Made by a program: the position numbers and the translations under genes
Source of the DNA: a virus
IMG/VR virus record: IMGVR_UViG_3300033145_000668
Span: 1 to 64,000 of that record
Length of the DNA: 64,000 nucleotides
Direction: 5' to 3' (one strand)
Part shown: piece after piece, positions 1-6,357 of the stretch
Layout: each line of letters begins with the position of its first letter
Numbering within the stretch: position 1 is the stretch's first letter
Notes under the pieces: model-generated
What the model was told of the DNA's origin: nothing
The model's database searches: none
The model's input: the letters and a program-made list of their open reading frames with translations, nothing else

Positions 1-49
1 GTGCTCGACTCTTAATCGAGACATCTGGGTGAGAATCCCAGTGAGTCCA
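1..49 (+). tRNA. tRNA-Lys(CTT), 5' end missing
   Basis: The window begins inside this tRNA. The anticodon arm is seen as CTCGA / loop CTCTTAA / TCGAG, giving anticodon CTT (codon AAG). A T arm CTGGG...CCCAG and the 3' acceptor strand follow. No CCA is clearly encoded after the discriminator base. The D arm and 5' acceptor lie outside the window. Confidence 0.75.
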
Positions 50-57
50 TTTAATAT

Positions 58-129
58 GCCGCCATAGCTCAGTGATAGAGCAACTGCCTTGTAAGCAGTA
101 GGTCGAGGGTTTGAATCCCTCTGGCTGCT
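58..129 (+). tRNA. tRNA-Thr(TGT)
   Basis: Cloverleaf with acceptor GCCGCCA/TGGCTGC (one mismatch), D arm GCTC...GAGC, anticodon stem ACTGC/GCAGT with loop CTTGTAA (anticodon TGT) and a T arm with TTTGAAT loop. No encoded CCA. Confidence 0.9.
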
Positions 130-134
130 TTTAT

Positions 135-205
135 GGAGTATTAGTCTAGTGGTAGGACTCGTGGTTTGGGACCACGGAGCGGGTGTTCGATTCATCCATA
201 CCCCA
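135..205 (+). tRNA. tRNA-Pro(TGG)
   Basis: Anticodon stem CGTGG/CCACG with loop TTTGGGA gives anticodon TGG. The acceptor GGAGTAT/ATACCCC has one A-C mismatch. The tRNA has a short D arm and a T arm with TTCGATT loop. Confidence 0.88.
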
Positions 206-210
206 TTTAT

Positions 211-291
211 GCCTCCGTCGCATAATGGTTAGTGCACCGAGCTTGAGACTCGGGAGTTTATCTCATCTCCGTTCAATTCGGAGCGGGGGCG
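211..291 (+). tRNA. tRNA-Ser(TGA)
   Basis: Class II tRNA with a long variable arm. Acceptor GCCTCCG/CGGGGGC, anticodon stem CCGAG/CTCGG with loop CTTGAGA (anticodon TGA), T stem CTCCG/CGGAG, discriminator G as usual for serine. Confidence 0.93.
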
Positions 292-294
292 TAT

Positions 295-375
295 GCCACG
301 TTGCCGGAGCGGTTAACGGAGCAGTTTGCTAAACTGTGCCCTTGTGGTTCAGAGGTTCGAATCCTCTACGTGGCG
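295..375 (+). tRNA. tRNA-Ser(GCT)
   Basis: Class II tRNA with a long variable arm. Acceptor GCCACGT/ACGTGGC, anticodon stem GCAGT/ACTGT with loop TTGCTAA (anticodon GCT), discriminator G. Second serine isoacceptor in the array. Confidence 0.92.
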
Positions 376-380
376 TTAGA

Positions 381-453
381 TGTAGATTATGATGTTGACA
401 TAATATCGGAACTTAGTTATGTTAAAATGTCGTTCCTGAAAAAATAATCTATG
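381..453 (+). ncRNA. unexplained structured segment in the tRNA array
   Basis: This fills an 89-nt gap between tRNA-Ser and tRNA-His, where most other gaps are only a few bases. It can fold with a terminal stem TAGATTAT/ATAATCTA (383-390 with 444-451, plus two G-U pairs outside). Inside, GACATAA (397-403) can pair with TTATGTT (417-423). GGAAC (408-412), in the loop of that hairpin, can pair with GTTCC (432-436), which would make a pseudoknot. I could not fit a cloverleaf with a T arm. It may be a decayed tRNA, a Y-RNA-like transcript for the Ro-like protein encoded downstream, or chance pairing in AT-rich DNA. Confidence 0.3.
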
Positions 454-464
454 TCTTTATAATG

Positions 465-535
465 TTGGTTGTAGCATATTGGTAATGCGTGCGGTTGTGA
501 TCTGTGAGAAGAGAGTTCGATTCTCTCCTTCCAAT
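465..535 (+). tRNA. tRNA-His(GTG)
   Basis: D arm GCATATTGGTAATGC, anticodon stem TGCGG/CTGTG (with G-U pairs), loop TTGTGAT giving anticodon GTG, and T arm GAGAG/CTCTC. The acceptor TTGGTTG/CTTCCAA has two U-U mismatches, so it is less regular than its neighbours. A G precedes position 1, at 464, as expected for a tRNA-His. Confidence 0.8.
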
Positions 536-565
536 CTTTAAATAAAATATTTAGGAAATATTTAA

Positions 566-641
566 TGGGATGTAGCTCAGTCTGTTCAGAGCGCTGGTCT
601 GATACGCCAGAGGTTCGCAGGTTAGAATCCTGTCATCCCAA
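566..641 (+). tRNA. tRNA-Ile(GAT)
   Basis: Acceptor TGGGATG/CATCCCA, D arm GCTC...GAGC, anticodon stem CTGGT/GCCAG with loop CTGATAC (anticodon GAT), and a T arm. Discriminator A. Confidence 0.9.
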
Positions 642-646
642 TTTAA

Positions 647-719
647 TGGCTTGTAGCATAGTGTTTAATGCACCCGTCTTATGAGCGGGAGACCGTGGGT
701 TAAAATCCTACCAAGCCAA
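647..719 (+). tRNA. tRNA-Ile(TAT)
   Basis: Acceptor TGGCTTG/CAAGCCA, anticodon stem CCCGT/GCGGG, loop CTTATGA giving anticodon TAT, which reads ATA. Most bacteria and archaea read ATA with a modified CAT anticodon (lysidine or agmatidine), so an encoded TAT is uncommon. It directly precedes the inserted HNH gene. Confidence 0.88.
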
Positions 720-728
720 TATTAAAAA

Positions 729-1244
729 ATGAAATGTAAAAAATGTAAAAAAGAACACGATGGAACTTTTGGTTCCGGAAAATTTTGTAGTCGTAGTTGT
801 GCTAATAGTAGAACTAGAAATAAATCATATAAAAATAAAATGAGTAAAATAATGAAAAATGTAAAACCTAAAAAAAGAATTAAAATAAAATTTAGTAAAG
901 AAAGAATAGAAATCCATAAAAAAGGAATACAAAAATATCATAAAAATAAAGAAGAACTAATTAAGAAAACATTATATTTTAATGATTGGCCATCTGAATC
1001 AATGAAAATTAGAGAATTCAAAAAAGAAAAAGGAAATAAATGTGAAGTATGTGGATTTGAATATTCAAATAAAGATGGAAAAGGTCCATTTGAAGTTCAT
1101 CATAAAGACGGAAATAATAAAAATAATAACTATGAAAATCTACAAATGATATGTTTAATTTGTCATTGGAAAACTGATAATTATAGATTTAGAGGAAGAA
1201 GCAATAAAAAATTAAAGACCTGTGGTGCACTGGATAGCACATGA
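729..1244 (+). CDS. HNH homing endonuclease inserted in the tRNA array
   Basis: 171-aa basic protein. The N-terminus carries a CxxC...CSRxC zinc motif of the kind seen in NUMOD-type DNA-binding modules. The C-terminal half has the HNH core CEVCG...EVHHKDGN...NLQMICLICH. It starts 10 nt after tRNA-Ile(TAT). Its last codons lie inside the 5' part of tRNA-Arg(TCT): the reading frame overlaps that tRNA by 29 nt and ends in its D/anticodon region. Such a selfish gene probably cuts DNA and moves with its flanks. It is related in fold to the HNH genes at 24977 and 37240. Confidence 0.85.
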   Translation: MKCKKCKKEHDGTFGSGKFCSRSCANSRTRNKSYKNKMSKIMKNVKPKKRIKIKFSKERIEIHKKGIQKYHKNKEELIKKTLYFNDWPSESMKIREFKKEKGNKCEVCGFEYSNKDGKGPFEVHHKDGNNKNNNYENLQMICLICHWKTDNYRFRGRSNKKLKTCGALDST

Positions 1245-1287
1245 CTCTTCTAAAGTCGAGAAGTGGGTTCGATTCCCTCCAGGTCTG
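1216..1287 (+). tRNA. tRNA-Arg(TCT)
   Basis: Acceptor AGACCTG/CAGGTCT, anticodon stem TGACT/AGTCG with loop CTTCTAA (anticodon TCT), T loop TTCGATT. The 5' part overlaps the end of the HNH reading frame, so transcript processing must separate the two. Confidence 0.92.
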
Positions 1288-1292
1288 TTCAT

Positions 1293-1367
1293 GGCTCCGT
1301 AGTTCAGTCTGCGCAGAACACTTGCCTTTTAAGCAAGATGTCGGGGGTTCGAATCCCTCCGGGGTCA
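1293..1367 (+). tRNA. tRNA-Lys(TTT)
   Basis: Acceptor GGCTCCG/CGGGGTC, anticodon stem CTTGC/GCAAG with loop CTTTTAA (anticodon TTT), T arm with TTCGAAT loop. AAA is very heavily used in this genome. Confidence 0.92.
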
Positions 1368-1370
1368 TAA

Positions 1371-1445
1371 GGTTCCATAGCTCAGCCTGTTCAGAGCATC
1401 CGGTTTTTACCCGGAGTGTCGGGGATTAGAATTCCTCTGGGACCA
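1371..1445 (+). tRNA. tRNA with anticodon TTT (second Lys)
   Basis: Acceptor GGTTCCA/TGGGACC, D arm GCTC...GAGC, anticodon stem TCCGG/CCGGA with loop TTTTTAC, T stem GGGGA/TCCTC. Counting from the stem gives anticodon TTT. The unusual C at position 38 and the different body sequence make the lysine identity less certain than for the preceding tRNA. Confidence 0.75.
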
Positions 1446-1448
1446 TAA

Positions 1449-1520
1449 GGAACATCAGTATAGTGGGCATTACATCCGACTGAAGCTCGGAAGAGGGAAG
1501 TCCGATTCTTCCATGTTCCA
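1449..1520 (+). tRNA. tRNA-Phe(GAA)
   Basis: Acceptor GGAACAT/ATGTTCC, anticodon stem TCCGA/TCGGA with loop CTGAAGC (anticodon GAA), discriminator A. Confidence 0.92.
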
Positions 1521-1523
1521 TAA

Positions 1524-1595
1524 GTGCCTATAGTTCACTGAATAGAACGCAAGGTTTCGACCCTTGAGAATTTGGTTTAATTCCAAATAGGCATG
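1524..1595 (+). tRNA. tRNA-Arg(TCG)
   Basis: Acceptor GTGCCTA/TAGGCAT (outer G-U), anticodon stem CAAGG/CCTTG with loop TTTCGAC (anticodon TCG), T stem TTTGG/CCAAA. Confidence 0.88.
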
Positions 1596-1598
1596 TAG

Positions 1599-1672
1599 AG
1601 GGCTATAGTACAGCAGGACAAGTACGCTGGGTTTTGGACCCAGAAACCTCCGTTCGAATCGGAGTAGCCCTA
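1599..1672 (+). tRNA. tRNA-Gln(TTG)
   Basis: Acceptor AGGGCTA/TAGCCCT, anticodon stem CTGGG/CCCAG with loop TTTTGGA (anticodon TTG), T stem CTCCG/CGGAG with TTCGAAT loop. Confidence 0.92.
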
Positions 1673-1675
1673 TAC

Positions 1676-1748
1676 GAGCGATTGGTGTAATGGTTTAGCA
1701 CGACAGTTTTACATGCTGTAGACATGAGTTTGATTCTCTTATCGCTCA
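1676..1748 (+). tRNA. tRNA-Val(TAC)
   Basis: Acceptor GAGCGAT/ATCGCTC, anticodon stem ACAGT/GCTGT with loop TTTACAT (anticodon TAC). Confidence 0.88.
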
Positions 1749-1752
1749 TTCA

Positions 1753-1825
1753 GGGAATATAGTATAATGGCCTAGTCCGTTCGGTTCCAACCCGAGAAGT
1801 CTCAGTTCGATTCTGGGTATTCCCA
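1753..1825 (+). tRNA. tRNA-Trp(CCA)
   Basis: Acceptor GGGAATA/TATTCCC, anticodon stem TTCGG/CCGAG with loop TTCCAAC (anticodon CCA), T stem CTCAG/CTGGG. Last tRNA of the array. Confidence 0.92.
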
Positions 1826-1880
1826 TCAATAATTTTAAATAAAATTAATAATTATATATACTTTATTATATATAATTTAC

Positions 1881-1898
1881 TATAAATATGTTTATAAA
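1881..1898 (+). promoter_or_regulatory. class-1 promoter before the Ro-like gene
   Basis: The 18-mer TATAAATATGTTTATAAA is nearly an inverted repeat and ends in a TTTATAAA box. The same element recurs at 7810 (+) and, on the - strand, at 52453, 53214 and 61597. An archaeal start about 25 nt downstream (near 1920) would leave an unusually long leader of about 85 nt before the gene at 2005. Confidence 0.6.
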
Positions 1899-1926
1899 GA
1901 ATATAATTATTAATTATATGTAAAGA

Positions 1927-1984
1927 AAGATACACCCAGCAATCAAAACAATTTATTACTGTAAATAATAACCAAACGTATCTT
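1927..1984 (+). ncRNA. possible leader hairpin or small RNA before the Ro-like gene
   Basis: AAGATAC (1927-1933) is perfectly complementary to GTATCTT (1978-1984). They would close a roughly 44-nt internal region just after the predicted transcription start. Long terminal stems are typical of Y RNAs bound by Ro60 proteins, and Y RNA genes often sit beside Ro genes. A 7-bp match can arise by chance in such AT-rich DNA, so this is only a candidate. Confidence 0.25.
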
Positions 1985-2004
1985 GACTTACACTATAAAA
2001 GAAA

Positions 2005-3537
2005 ATGACATGGACAAACGATTTAATAAAAAAAGAAGTAATTGTTTCAAGCGAAAAGAAATCCCAAGACCAAGGAACTTCTAATAATTCTTTATGGAAT
2101 GCAATGAAAGACGAAACTAATTATACTAAAACTGAAAATAATGCTGACACATTAAAATCAACTCAATCTAAAGTATTAGATTTATTCTCAATGGGTGGAG
2201 CGTTAAGAAAAAGAGATAATGAAGAAGTTAAAAAAATGATTTCATTAGCGCTTGCTGAAGATTTTAATTTAGGTTTAAAATGCTTATTCTATTTAAGAGA
2301 CGTTAGAGGTGGACAAGGAGAAAGAAAAACATTTAGAACTGGATTAAAAGTTTTATCAGATTATTACCCAACAGAAACAAAAAAGATACTCGAATTAATT
2401 CCAGAATATGGAAGATGGGATGATATATTATCTTTAGAAGGAATAGATATTAGAGATTTTTTATTACATAAATTATTAGATGATTGTTCAACAAGCAAGC
2501 CGTCGTTATTAGCAAAATGGTTACCGTCTGAAAATACTTCATCTAAAAAAACTAAGATGGTAGCAAGAGCATTAAGAAAATATTTAGGATTTAGTTCTAT
2601 AAAATATAGAAAAATGTTAAGTTCTGTTAGACATAATTTAAAATTAGTAGAATCTAAAATGTCTCAAAATAAATGGGGATTTATAAATTATTCTTCAGTT
2701 CCATCTAAAGCTAATTTAAAATATAAAGATGCTTTTATAAAACATGATACGGAAAGATATGCTAAATTTTTAGAAGCAGTAGATAAAGGAGAAGCAAAAA
2801 TAAATACTTCTACTATATTTCCTTATGAAATTGTTAAAAAAGCAAGAGAAGACAATAATCAAACATTAGAAGTATTATGGAAAAACTTACCTAATTATGT
2901 AAGAGAAGATGATAAAGGTATTGTAGTTGCAGATGTTTCTGGAAGTATGTATGGAATGCCAATGGATGTTTCAGTAAGTTTAGCAATGTATTTTGCAGAA
3001 AGAAATGTCGGACCTTTTGCAAATAAGTTTATAACTTTTTCAGGAAACCCATCTTTACAAGATATTACTGGAATTACTTTAAAGCAAAAAATTAACAATT
3101 TAGAAAGAGCCCACTGGCAAATGAATACTGATTTACAAGCAGTATTCGATTTAGTATTAAATACTGCTAAACAAAATAATGTACCACAAGAAGATTTACC
3201 AAAAACTATTTATATAGTTTCAGATATGGAATTTGATGAAGCTAATGGTGGCGCTGGGGGATTTAGAACTGTAGCTAATCCAAGATTAACTAATTTTGAA
3301 GCTATAAAACAAAAATATGCAAGTGCTGGATATGAAATGCCTACATTAGTATTTTGGAATGTAGATTCGAGAAATAATAATGTTCCGGTAAAACAAAATG
3401 AAGACGGTGTAATTTTAGTTAGCGGATGTTCTCCTTCTATTTTTAAAATGGTAATGGAAAAAACAACACCATATAAATTTATGTTGAACGCGTTGAACGG
3501 TGAACGATATAAGTTGGTAGATGAGAAGTTAAAATGA
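2005..3537 (+). CDS. Ro60/TROVE-like protein with von Willebrand A domain (DUF2828 family)
   Basis: 510 aa. The N-terminal two thirds match the DUF2828/TROVE-like helical repeat region. Recognisable pieces include ETNYT near residue 38, FYLRDVRGGQGER near residue 95 and PEYGRWDD near residue 135. A C-terminal vWA domain starts at about residue 305, with a MIDAS motif DVSGS near residue 310 and a later SDMEFD segment. Ro60 proteins form rings that bind Y RNAs and misfolded or structured RNAs and take part in RNA quality control. Here the gene follows a large tRNA array directly, which makes an RNA role plausible. The virus-level function is unknown. The start fits the codon pattern, although no strong ribosome-binding site is visible. 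Confidence 0.85.
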   Translation: MTWTNDLIKKEVIVSSEKKSQDQGTSNNSLWNAMKDETNYTKTENNADTLKSTQSKVLDLFSMGGALRKRDNEEVKKMISLALAEDFNLGLKCLFYLRDVRGGQGERKTFRTGLKVLSDYYPTETKKILELIPEYGRWDDILSLEGIDIRDFLLHKLLDDCSTSKPSLLAKWLPSENTSSKKTKMVARALRKYLGFSSIKYRKMLSSVRHNLKLVESKMSQNKWGFINYSSVPSKANLKYKDAFIKHDTERYAKFLEAVDKGEAKINTSTIFPYEIVKKAREDNNQTLEVLWKNLPNYVREDDKGIVVADVSGSMYGMPMDVSVSLAMYFAERNVGPFANKFITFSGNPSLQDITGITLKQKINNLERAHWQMNTDLQAVFDLVLNTAKQNNVPQEDLPKTIYIVSDMEFDEANGGAGGFRTVANPRLTNFEAIKQKYASAGYEMPTLVFWNVDSRNNNVPVKQNEDGVILVSGCSPSIFKMVMEKTTPYKFMLNALNGERYKLVDEKLK

Positions 3538-3686
3538 ATAATAAATGTAAATTAAAAGATTTAGTTGATGATTTAGTAGAAGTGTTTGATGTAACTGAAA
3601 TAACAATGGATAATTCTGGCATAGGAATGGTAATTGTAGATGCTTTAAGAGAAAAAGGAGTTAAAGTAACTGAAAAAAGAAAATGA
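3534..3686 (+). CDS. small protein of unknown function
   Basis: 50 aa, with its start overlapping the stop of the Ro-like gene (ATGA arrangement), so probably translationally coupled to it. The C-terminal half (DNSGIGMVIVDALREKG) resembles the short motif II stretch of large-terminase nuclease domains, but it is too short for a firm link. No other feature recognised. Confidence 0.55.
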   Translation: MNNKCKLKDLVDDLVEVFDVTEITMDNSGIGMVIVDALREKGVKVTEKRK

Positions 3687-3742
3687 ATAACGAGGTATAT
3701 AATTTAAGGACACTATAAAGGATATAGTATTAAAAAAAATTA

Positions 3743-4021
3743 ATGATTAAAAAGAAAAAAGAAATTACTTCTGAACAAATAATTAAAAGGGTTCAAAAAC
3801 TTTTTGATGAATATAATATTTCCGGTGTATTGAAAATACCTAATGTAGATATAATGTCTAATTTTAGAAGTCATGCAGATAAATTAGAAATTATAGAATT
3901 TGTAGATATAGAACAAAAAATATCTGTCGAATTACTTAAAAAAGAAATTGAAACTTCTGTAGTTGATGAATTTAATTCTAAAAATAAAATACAGCGTTAT
4001 ATACCGGAGTATGTGAAATGA
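3743..4021 (+). CDS. hypothetical protein, 92 aa
   Basis: Small charged protein with alternating helical segments and no recognised domain. It lies in a run of small + strand genes between the Ro-like gene and the terminase. Its stop overlaps the start of the next small gene (ATGA). Confidence 0.6.
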   Translation: MIKKKKEITSEQIIKRVQKLFDEYNISGVLKIPNVDIMSNFRSHADKLEIIEFVDIEQKISVELLKKEIETSVVDEFNSKNKIQRYIPEYVK

Positions 4022-4146
4022 AAAAGAAAAATAAATTAGAAAGTTATGGAATCAGTCTGGCCGAATATTTAACAATACATTATCCGGAAATACTAGATGA
4101 ATATTATAAAAAATATAATATTAATGAACTACACATAACAGAATAA
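4018..4146 (+). CDS. hypothetical protein, 42 aa
   Basis: Short frame starting inside the previous gene's stop (ATGA overlap). The product is rich in Tyr, Glu and Lys, with one helical stretch (SLAEYLTIHYPEILDEYY). Function unknown. Confidence 0.5.
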   Translation: MKKKNKLESYGISLAEYLTIHYPEILDEYYKKYNINELHITE

Positions 4147-4151
4147 TACAT

Positions 4152-4337
4152 ATGGGAAGAAAAAAAGTTGACAACAAAAACAAGAATGTTTCTATCAGTT
4201 TAACTATACATCAAGCAGAGTATGTTAAAAAAAATAAAGATTTTGATTTATCTAAATTTGTACAATTGTGTTTACAAAATCATATAGATTTAGATGATGA
4301 TATATTACACGCAAAAGTAGAAGGAGGTAAAAAATAA
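4152..4337 (+). CDS. ribbon-helix-helix-like DNA-binding protein
   Basis: 61 aa. After a basic N-terminus (MGRKKVDNKNK) comes a beta strand (VSISLT), then two helices ending in DLSKFVQLCLQNHI. This order and length fit MetJ/Arc/CopG-type repressors, which bind DNA as dimers through the strand. Likely a viral transcription regulator. Its last codons (EGGKK) encode the Shine-Dalgarno site for the next gene. Confidence 0.65.
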   Translation: MGRKKVDNKNKNVSISLTIHQAEYVKKNKDFDLSKFVQLCLQNHIDLDDDILHAKVEGGKK

Positions 4338-4619
4338 ATGGCAAAACGACAATTAAATGAAGATGAAAAAAGAATTATTTCTAAAAGCTTATTAAGTATA
4401 AATAAAGAACTAGAATATAAAGAACGAGTTGAATTAGCAAGAAAAAAATTCAATCTAGAGGTTGCTGATTTAGAAGTAGAAAAACAAAAGAATGCAATAA
4501 AAGCTGAAATAAAACTTTTAGAAAGAGAAATTGCTGAATATAAAAGAGCAATTGAAGAATTAGAACAACAAATTAAATACGGTGTTGAAATTAAAACAAT
4601 TTCAAAAGATACTCAGTAG
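4338..4619 (+). CDS. coiled-coil protein, 93 aa
   Basis: Residues about 8-82 form one long charged amphipathic helix, rich in Glu, Lys and Leu heptads. It follows the RHH gene with no gap and has a strong GGAGGT site 7-8 nt upstream. No family recognised. Confidence 0.65.
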   Translation: MAKRQLNEDEKRIISKSLLSINKELEYKERVELARKKFNLEVADLEVEKQKNAIKAEIKLLEREIAEYKRAIEELEQQIKYGVEIKTISKDTQ

Positions 4620-4625
4620 AAAAAT

Positions 4626-4697
4626 ATGAAGAAAACATTAAAATGCACATTCTTACGAATAGAAGATAAATATAATTTGAAAGGAGGTAAAAAATAA
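4626..4697 (+). pseudogene. remnant of a homing endonuclease C-terminus
   Basis: A 23-codon frame reading LKCTFLRIEDKYNL matches the extreme C-termini of the endonucleases at 5686 (LKCKFLRIKDTYDF) and 8149 (LNCKFLRIRDDF). The rest of the gene is absent. It is best read as the scar left after loss of a third copy. The tail of the frame overlaps the Shine-Dalgarno site of the next gene. Confidence 0.7.
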
Positions 4698-4698
4698 A

Positions 4699-5295
4699 AT
4701 GGGAGAATATAATTTTTTTCGTCCTCTTTCTAATGAAGAACAAGTAGATACGGTTGCAATAGGTTCTACAGATATATTATCTACTTTTTTAAAAAAGTTA
4801 GCTGATGTACAAACAGAATTTAATAAAAAACTAAGACCGTTTGATGCATACGGTGCAAAGATTGATTTTGAGCACAAAGTTAGAAATAAGATAAATGATA
4901 TATCAACAAATTTAGATAGAGAAGGTATTAGTAGAACAATTGATTTTGGCGACTTAGAGGCATACGGAAATACAGATAGATTCGAATTCATAGAAAGAGC
5001 TGAACAACAAGTTACAAAATTAGTAGCAGGAACTATAAATAATGTTTCTATTGGATATAGATATAAGTTTAAATGTATAGCAAAAGGAAACAGAATATCT
5101 ATTTATGTTGAAAATAGTAAAATAGATGAATTCGAAAAATGGTTAAACGAAGAATTTTTGAAGGATGATAAGCTTGTTAAAAAAGCACCTACACCGGATG
5201 AACCAATGTCGTTAGATGACGTGGAACAAAAAGGTTCAGCAAAGTCTGAAGTGGTAAAGGAAACTAAAAAAACAAATACAAAAAAAGTTAAGTAA
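4699..5295 (+). CDS. hypothetical protein, 198 aa
   Basis: Has a strong Shine-Dalgarno site (AAGGAGGT) upstream. The N-terminal 150 residues look globular. The C-terminal 45 are charged and low-complexity (Lys, Glu, Pro, Ser). No family recognised. It sits one gene before the possible small terminase. Confidence 0.7.
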   Translation: MGEYNFFRPLSNEEQVDTVAIGSTDILSTFLKKLADVQTEFNKKLRPFDAYGAKIDFEHKVRNKINDISTNLDREGISRTIDFGDLEAYGNTDRFEFIERAEQQVTKLVAGTINNVSIGYRYKFKCIAKGNRISIYVENSKIDEFEKWLNEEFLKDDKLVKKAPTPDEPMSLDDVEQKGSAKSEVVKETKKTNTKKVK

Positions 5296-5343
5296 GTAAT
5301 TAATTTAACTTAGTATTATTTTATTTTATTATTATATTATAAA

Positions 5344-5679
5344 ATGGGGACAGAAAAAATAGAAGAAACAATAGAAGACGAAATTATATTAAAGAAAGGA
5401 GACGATGAAGTAGTTCTAACTGAAACAAGAATACGAAATCTAACATCTAAGTTTATAGAGTTGTGTGCAGGCCAAGCAGACGACTATCAAGATTTTGGTA
5501 TGAATACTAAAGTCGTAGAACTATTAATTGATATTAAGAAAGCTTACTATCCGGCCACACAGCGAAATATAAATCTTAATGTTAAAGACTTTGATGAAAA
5601 ATTACAAAAATGGAAAGCTGCTAGAGATGAGATGAAGCTAGCGCAAAGCGAAGGATTAACGGTAATGGAGGTAAAATAA
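5344..5679 (+). CDS. possible small terminase subunit
   Basis: 111 aa, acidic N-terminus, then mainly helical. The call rests on position: it is the last viral gene before the endonuclease and large terminase. The helical, dimer-like C-terminal part (DEKLQKWKAARDEMKLAQS) is consistent with a TerS oligomerisation region, but no helix-turn-helix is clearly visible. It could equally be another small head gene. Confidence 0.4.
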   Translation: MGTEKIEETIEDEIILKKGDDEVVLTETRIRNLTSKFIELCAGQADDYQDFGMNTKVVELLIDIKKAYYPATQRNINLNVKDFDEKLQKWKAARDEMKLAQSEGLTVMEVK

Positions 5680-5685
5680 CATAAA

Positions 5686-6357
5686 ATGACGAGCGGTGTA
5701 TATGAAAGAACTGAAGAGAACAAAACAAACATTAGTAAAGGAAGAAAAAAAATATTTAAACGCGGTTATATAAATCCGTTTAAAAATAAATCACATTCTG
5801 CCGAGTCAAAAAACAGAATGAGTAAAAGTAGAAAAAAACTATTTGAGTGTGGATATATACATCCAATGAAAGGTAAACATATTTCTGAATCTCATAAAAA
5901 AAGTGTAAGTAAAAAACAAAAAGAAAACCCTTCTAGATATTGGAAAAACAAAAAAAGAAAACCATTTTCTGATGAATGGAAAAAAAATATCAGTAAAATC
6001 AGAAAAGGAAAAACTTATATGGAAATATATGGAGAAAAGCGAACAAAAGAAATTAAAGAACTTAAAAGAAATATCAGACTAAAACAAATTAAAGAAAATA
6101 ATAGTAGTTTACAAATAGGTAAACACGAACAACAAATTTTAGATGAACTAGAACTATCTAATAATATAAAAATAATTAGACAATATACGACGTGTGGTTA
6201 TATCGTTGATGGATATATTGACGAATTAAACTTATGTATTGAAGTCGATGAGAATTTTCATAAATATCAACAAGAAAAAGATAAAATCAGAGAAAATAAT
6301 ATTAAAGAAGAGTTAAAATGTAAATTTTTGAGAATAAAAGACACATATGATTTCTAA
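5686..6357 (+). CDS. homing endonuclease (NUMOD repeats plus Vsr/PD-(D/E)XK-like nuclease)
   Basis: 223 aa, very basic. The N-terminal half contains short NUMOD3-like repeats (GYINPFKNKSHSAES, GYIHPMKGKHISES). The C-terminal 90 residues resemble Vsr/DUF559-type nucleases, with VDGYIDELNLCIEVDE as the likely active-site segment. The gene ends 11 nt inside the terminase start. It is a close relative of the gene at 8149 and of the remnant at 4626, so copies surround the terminase. Confidence 0.75.
   Translation: MTSGVYERTEENKTNISKGRKKIFKRGYINPFKNKSHSAESKNRMSKSRKKLFECGYIHPMKGKHISESHKKSVSKKQKENPSRYWKNKKRKPFSDEWKKNISKIRKGKTYMEIYGEKRTKEIKELKRNIRLKQIKENNSSLQIGKHEQQILDELELSNNIKIIRQYTTCGYIVDGYIDELNLCIEVDENFHKYQQEKDKIRENNIKEELKCKFLRIKDTYDF

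Noticed and set aside
381-453. A seventeenth tRNA in the array
   Set aside because: An acceptor-like stem is present, but no T arm or standard anticodon arm could be placed. Listed only as a structured candidate.
1241-1429. 62-codon frame across three tRNAs
   Set aside because: It lies wholly over tRNA-Arg and the two tRNAs with TTT anticodons; the apparent peptide is a by-product of the tRNA sequences.
1831-2004. Bacterial -35/-10 promoter
   Set aside because: TATAAT-like strings are everywhere in such AT-rich DNA and no matching -35 element recurs. The TTTATAAA boxes at fixed distance from starts are the stronger signal.
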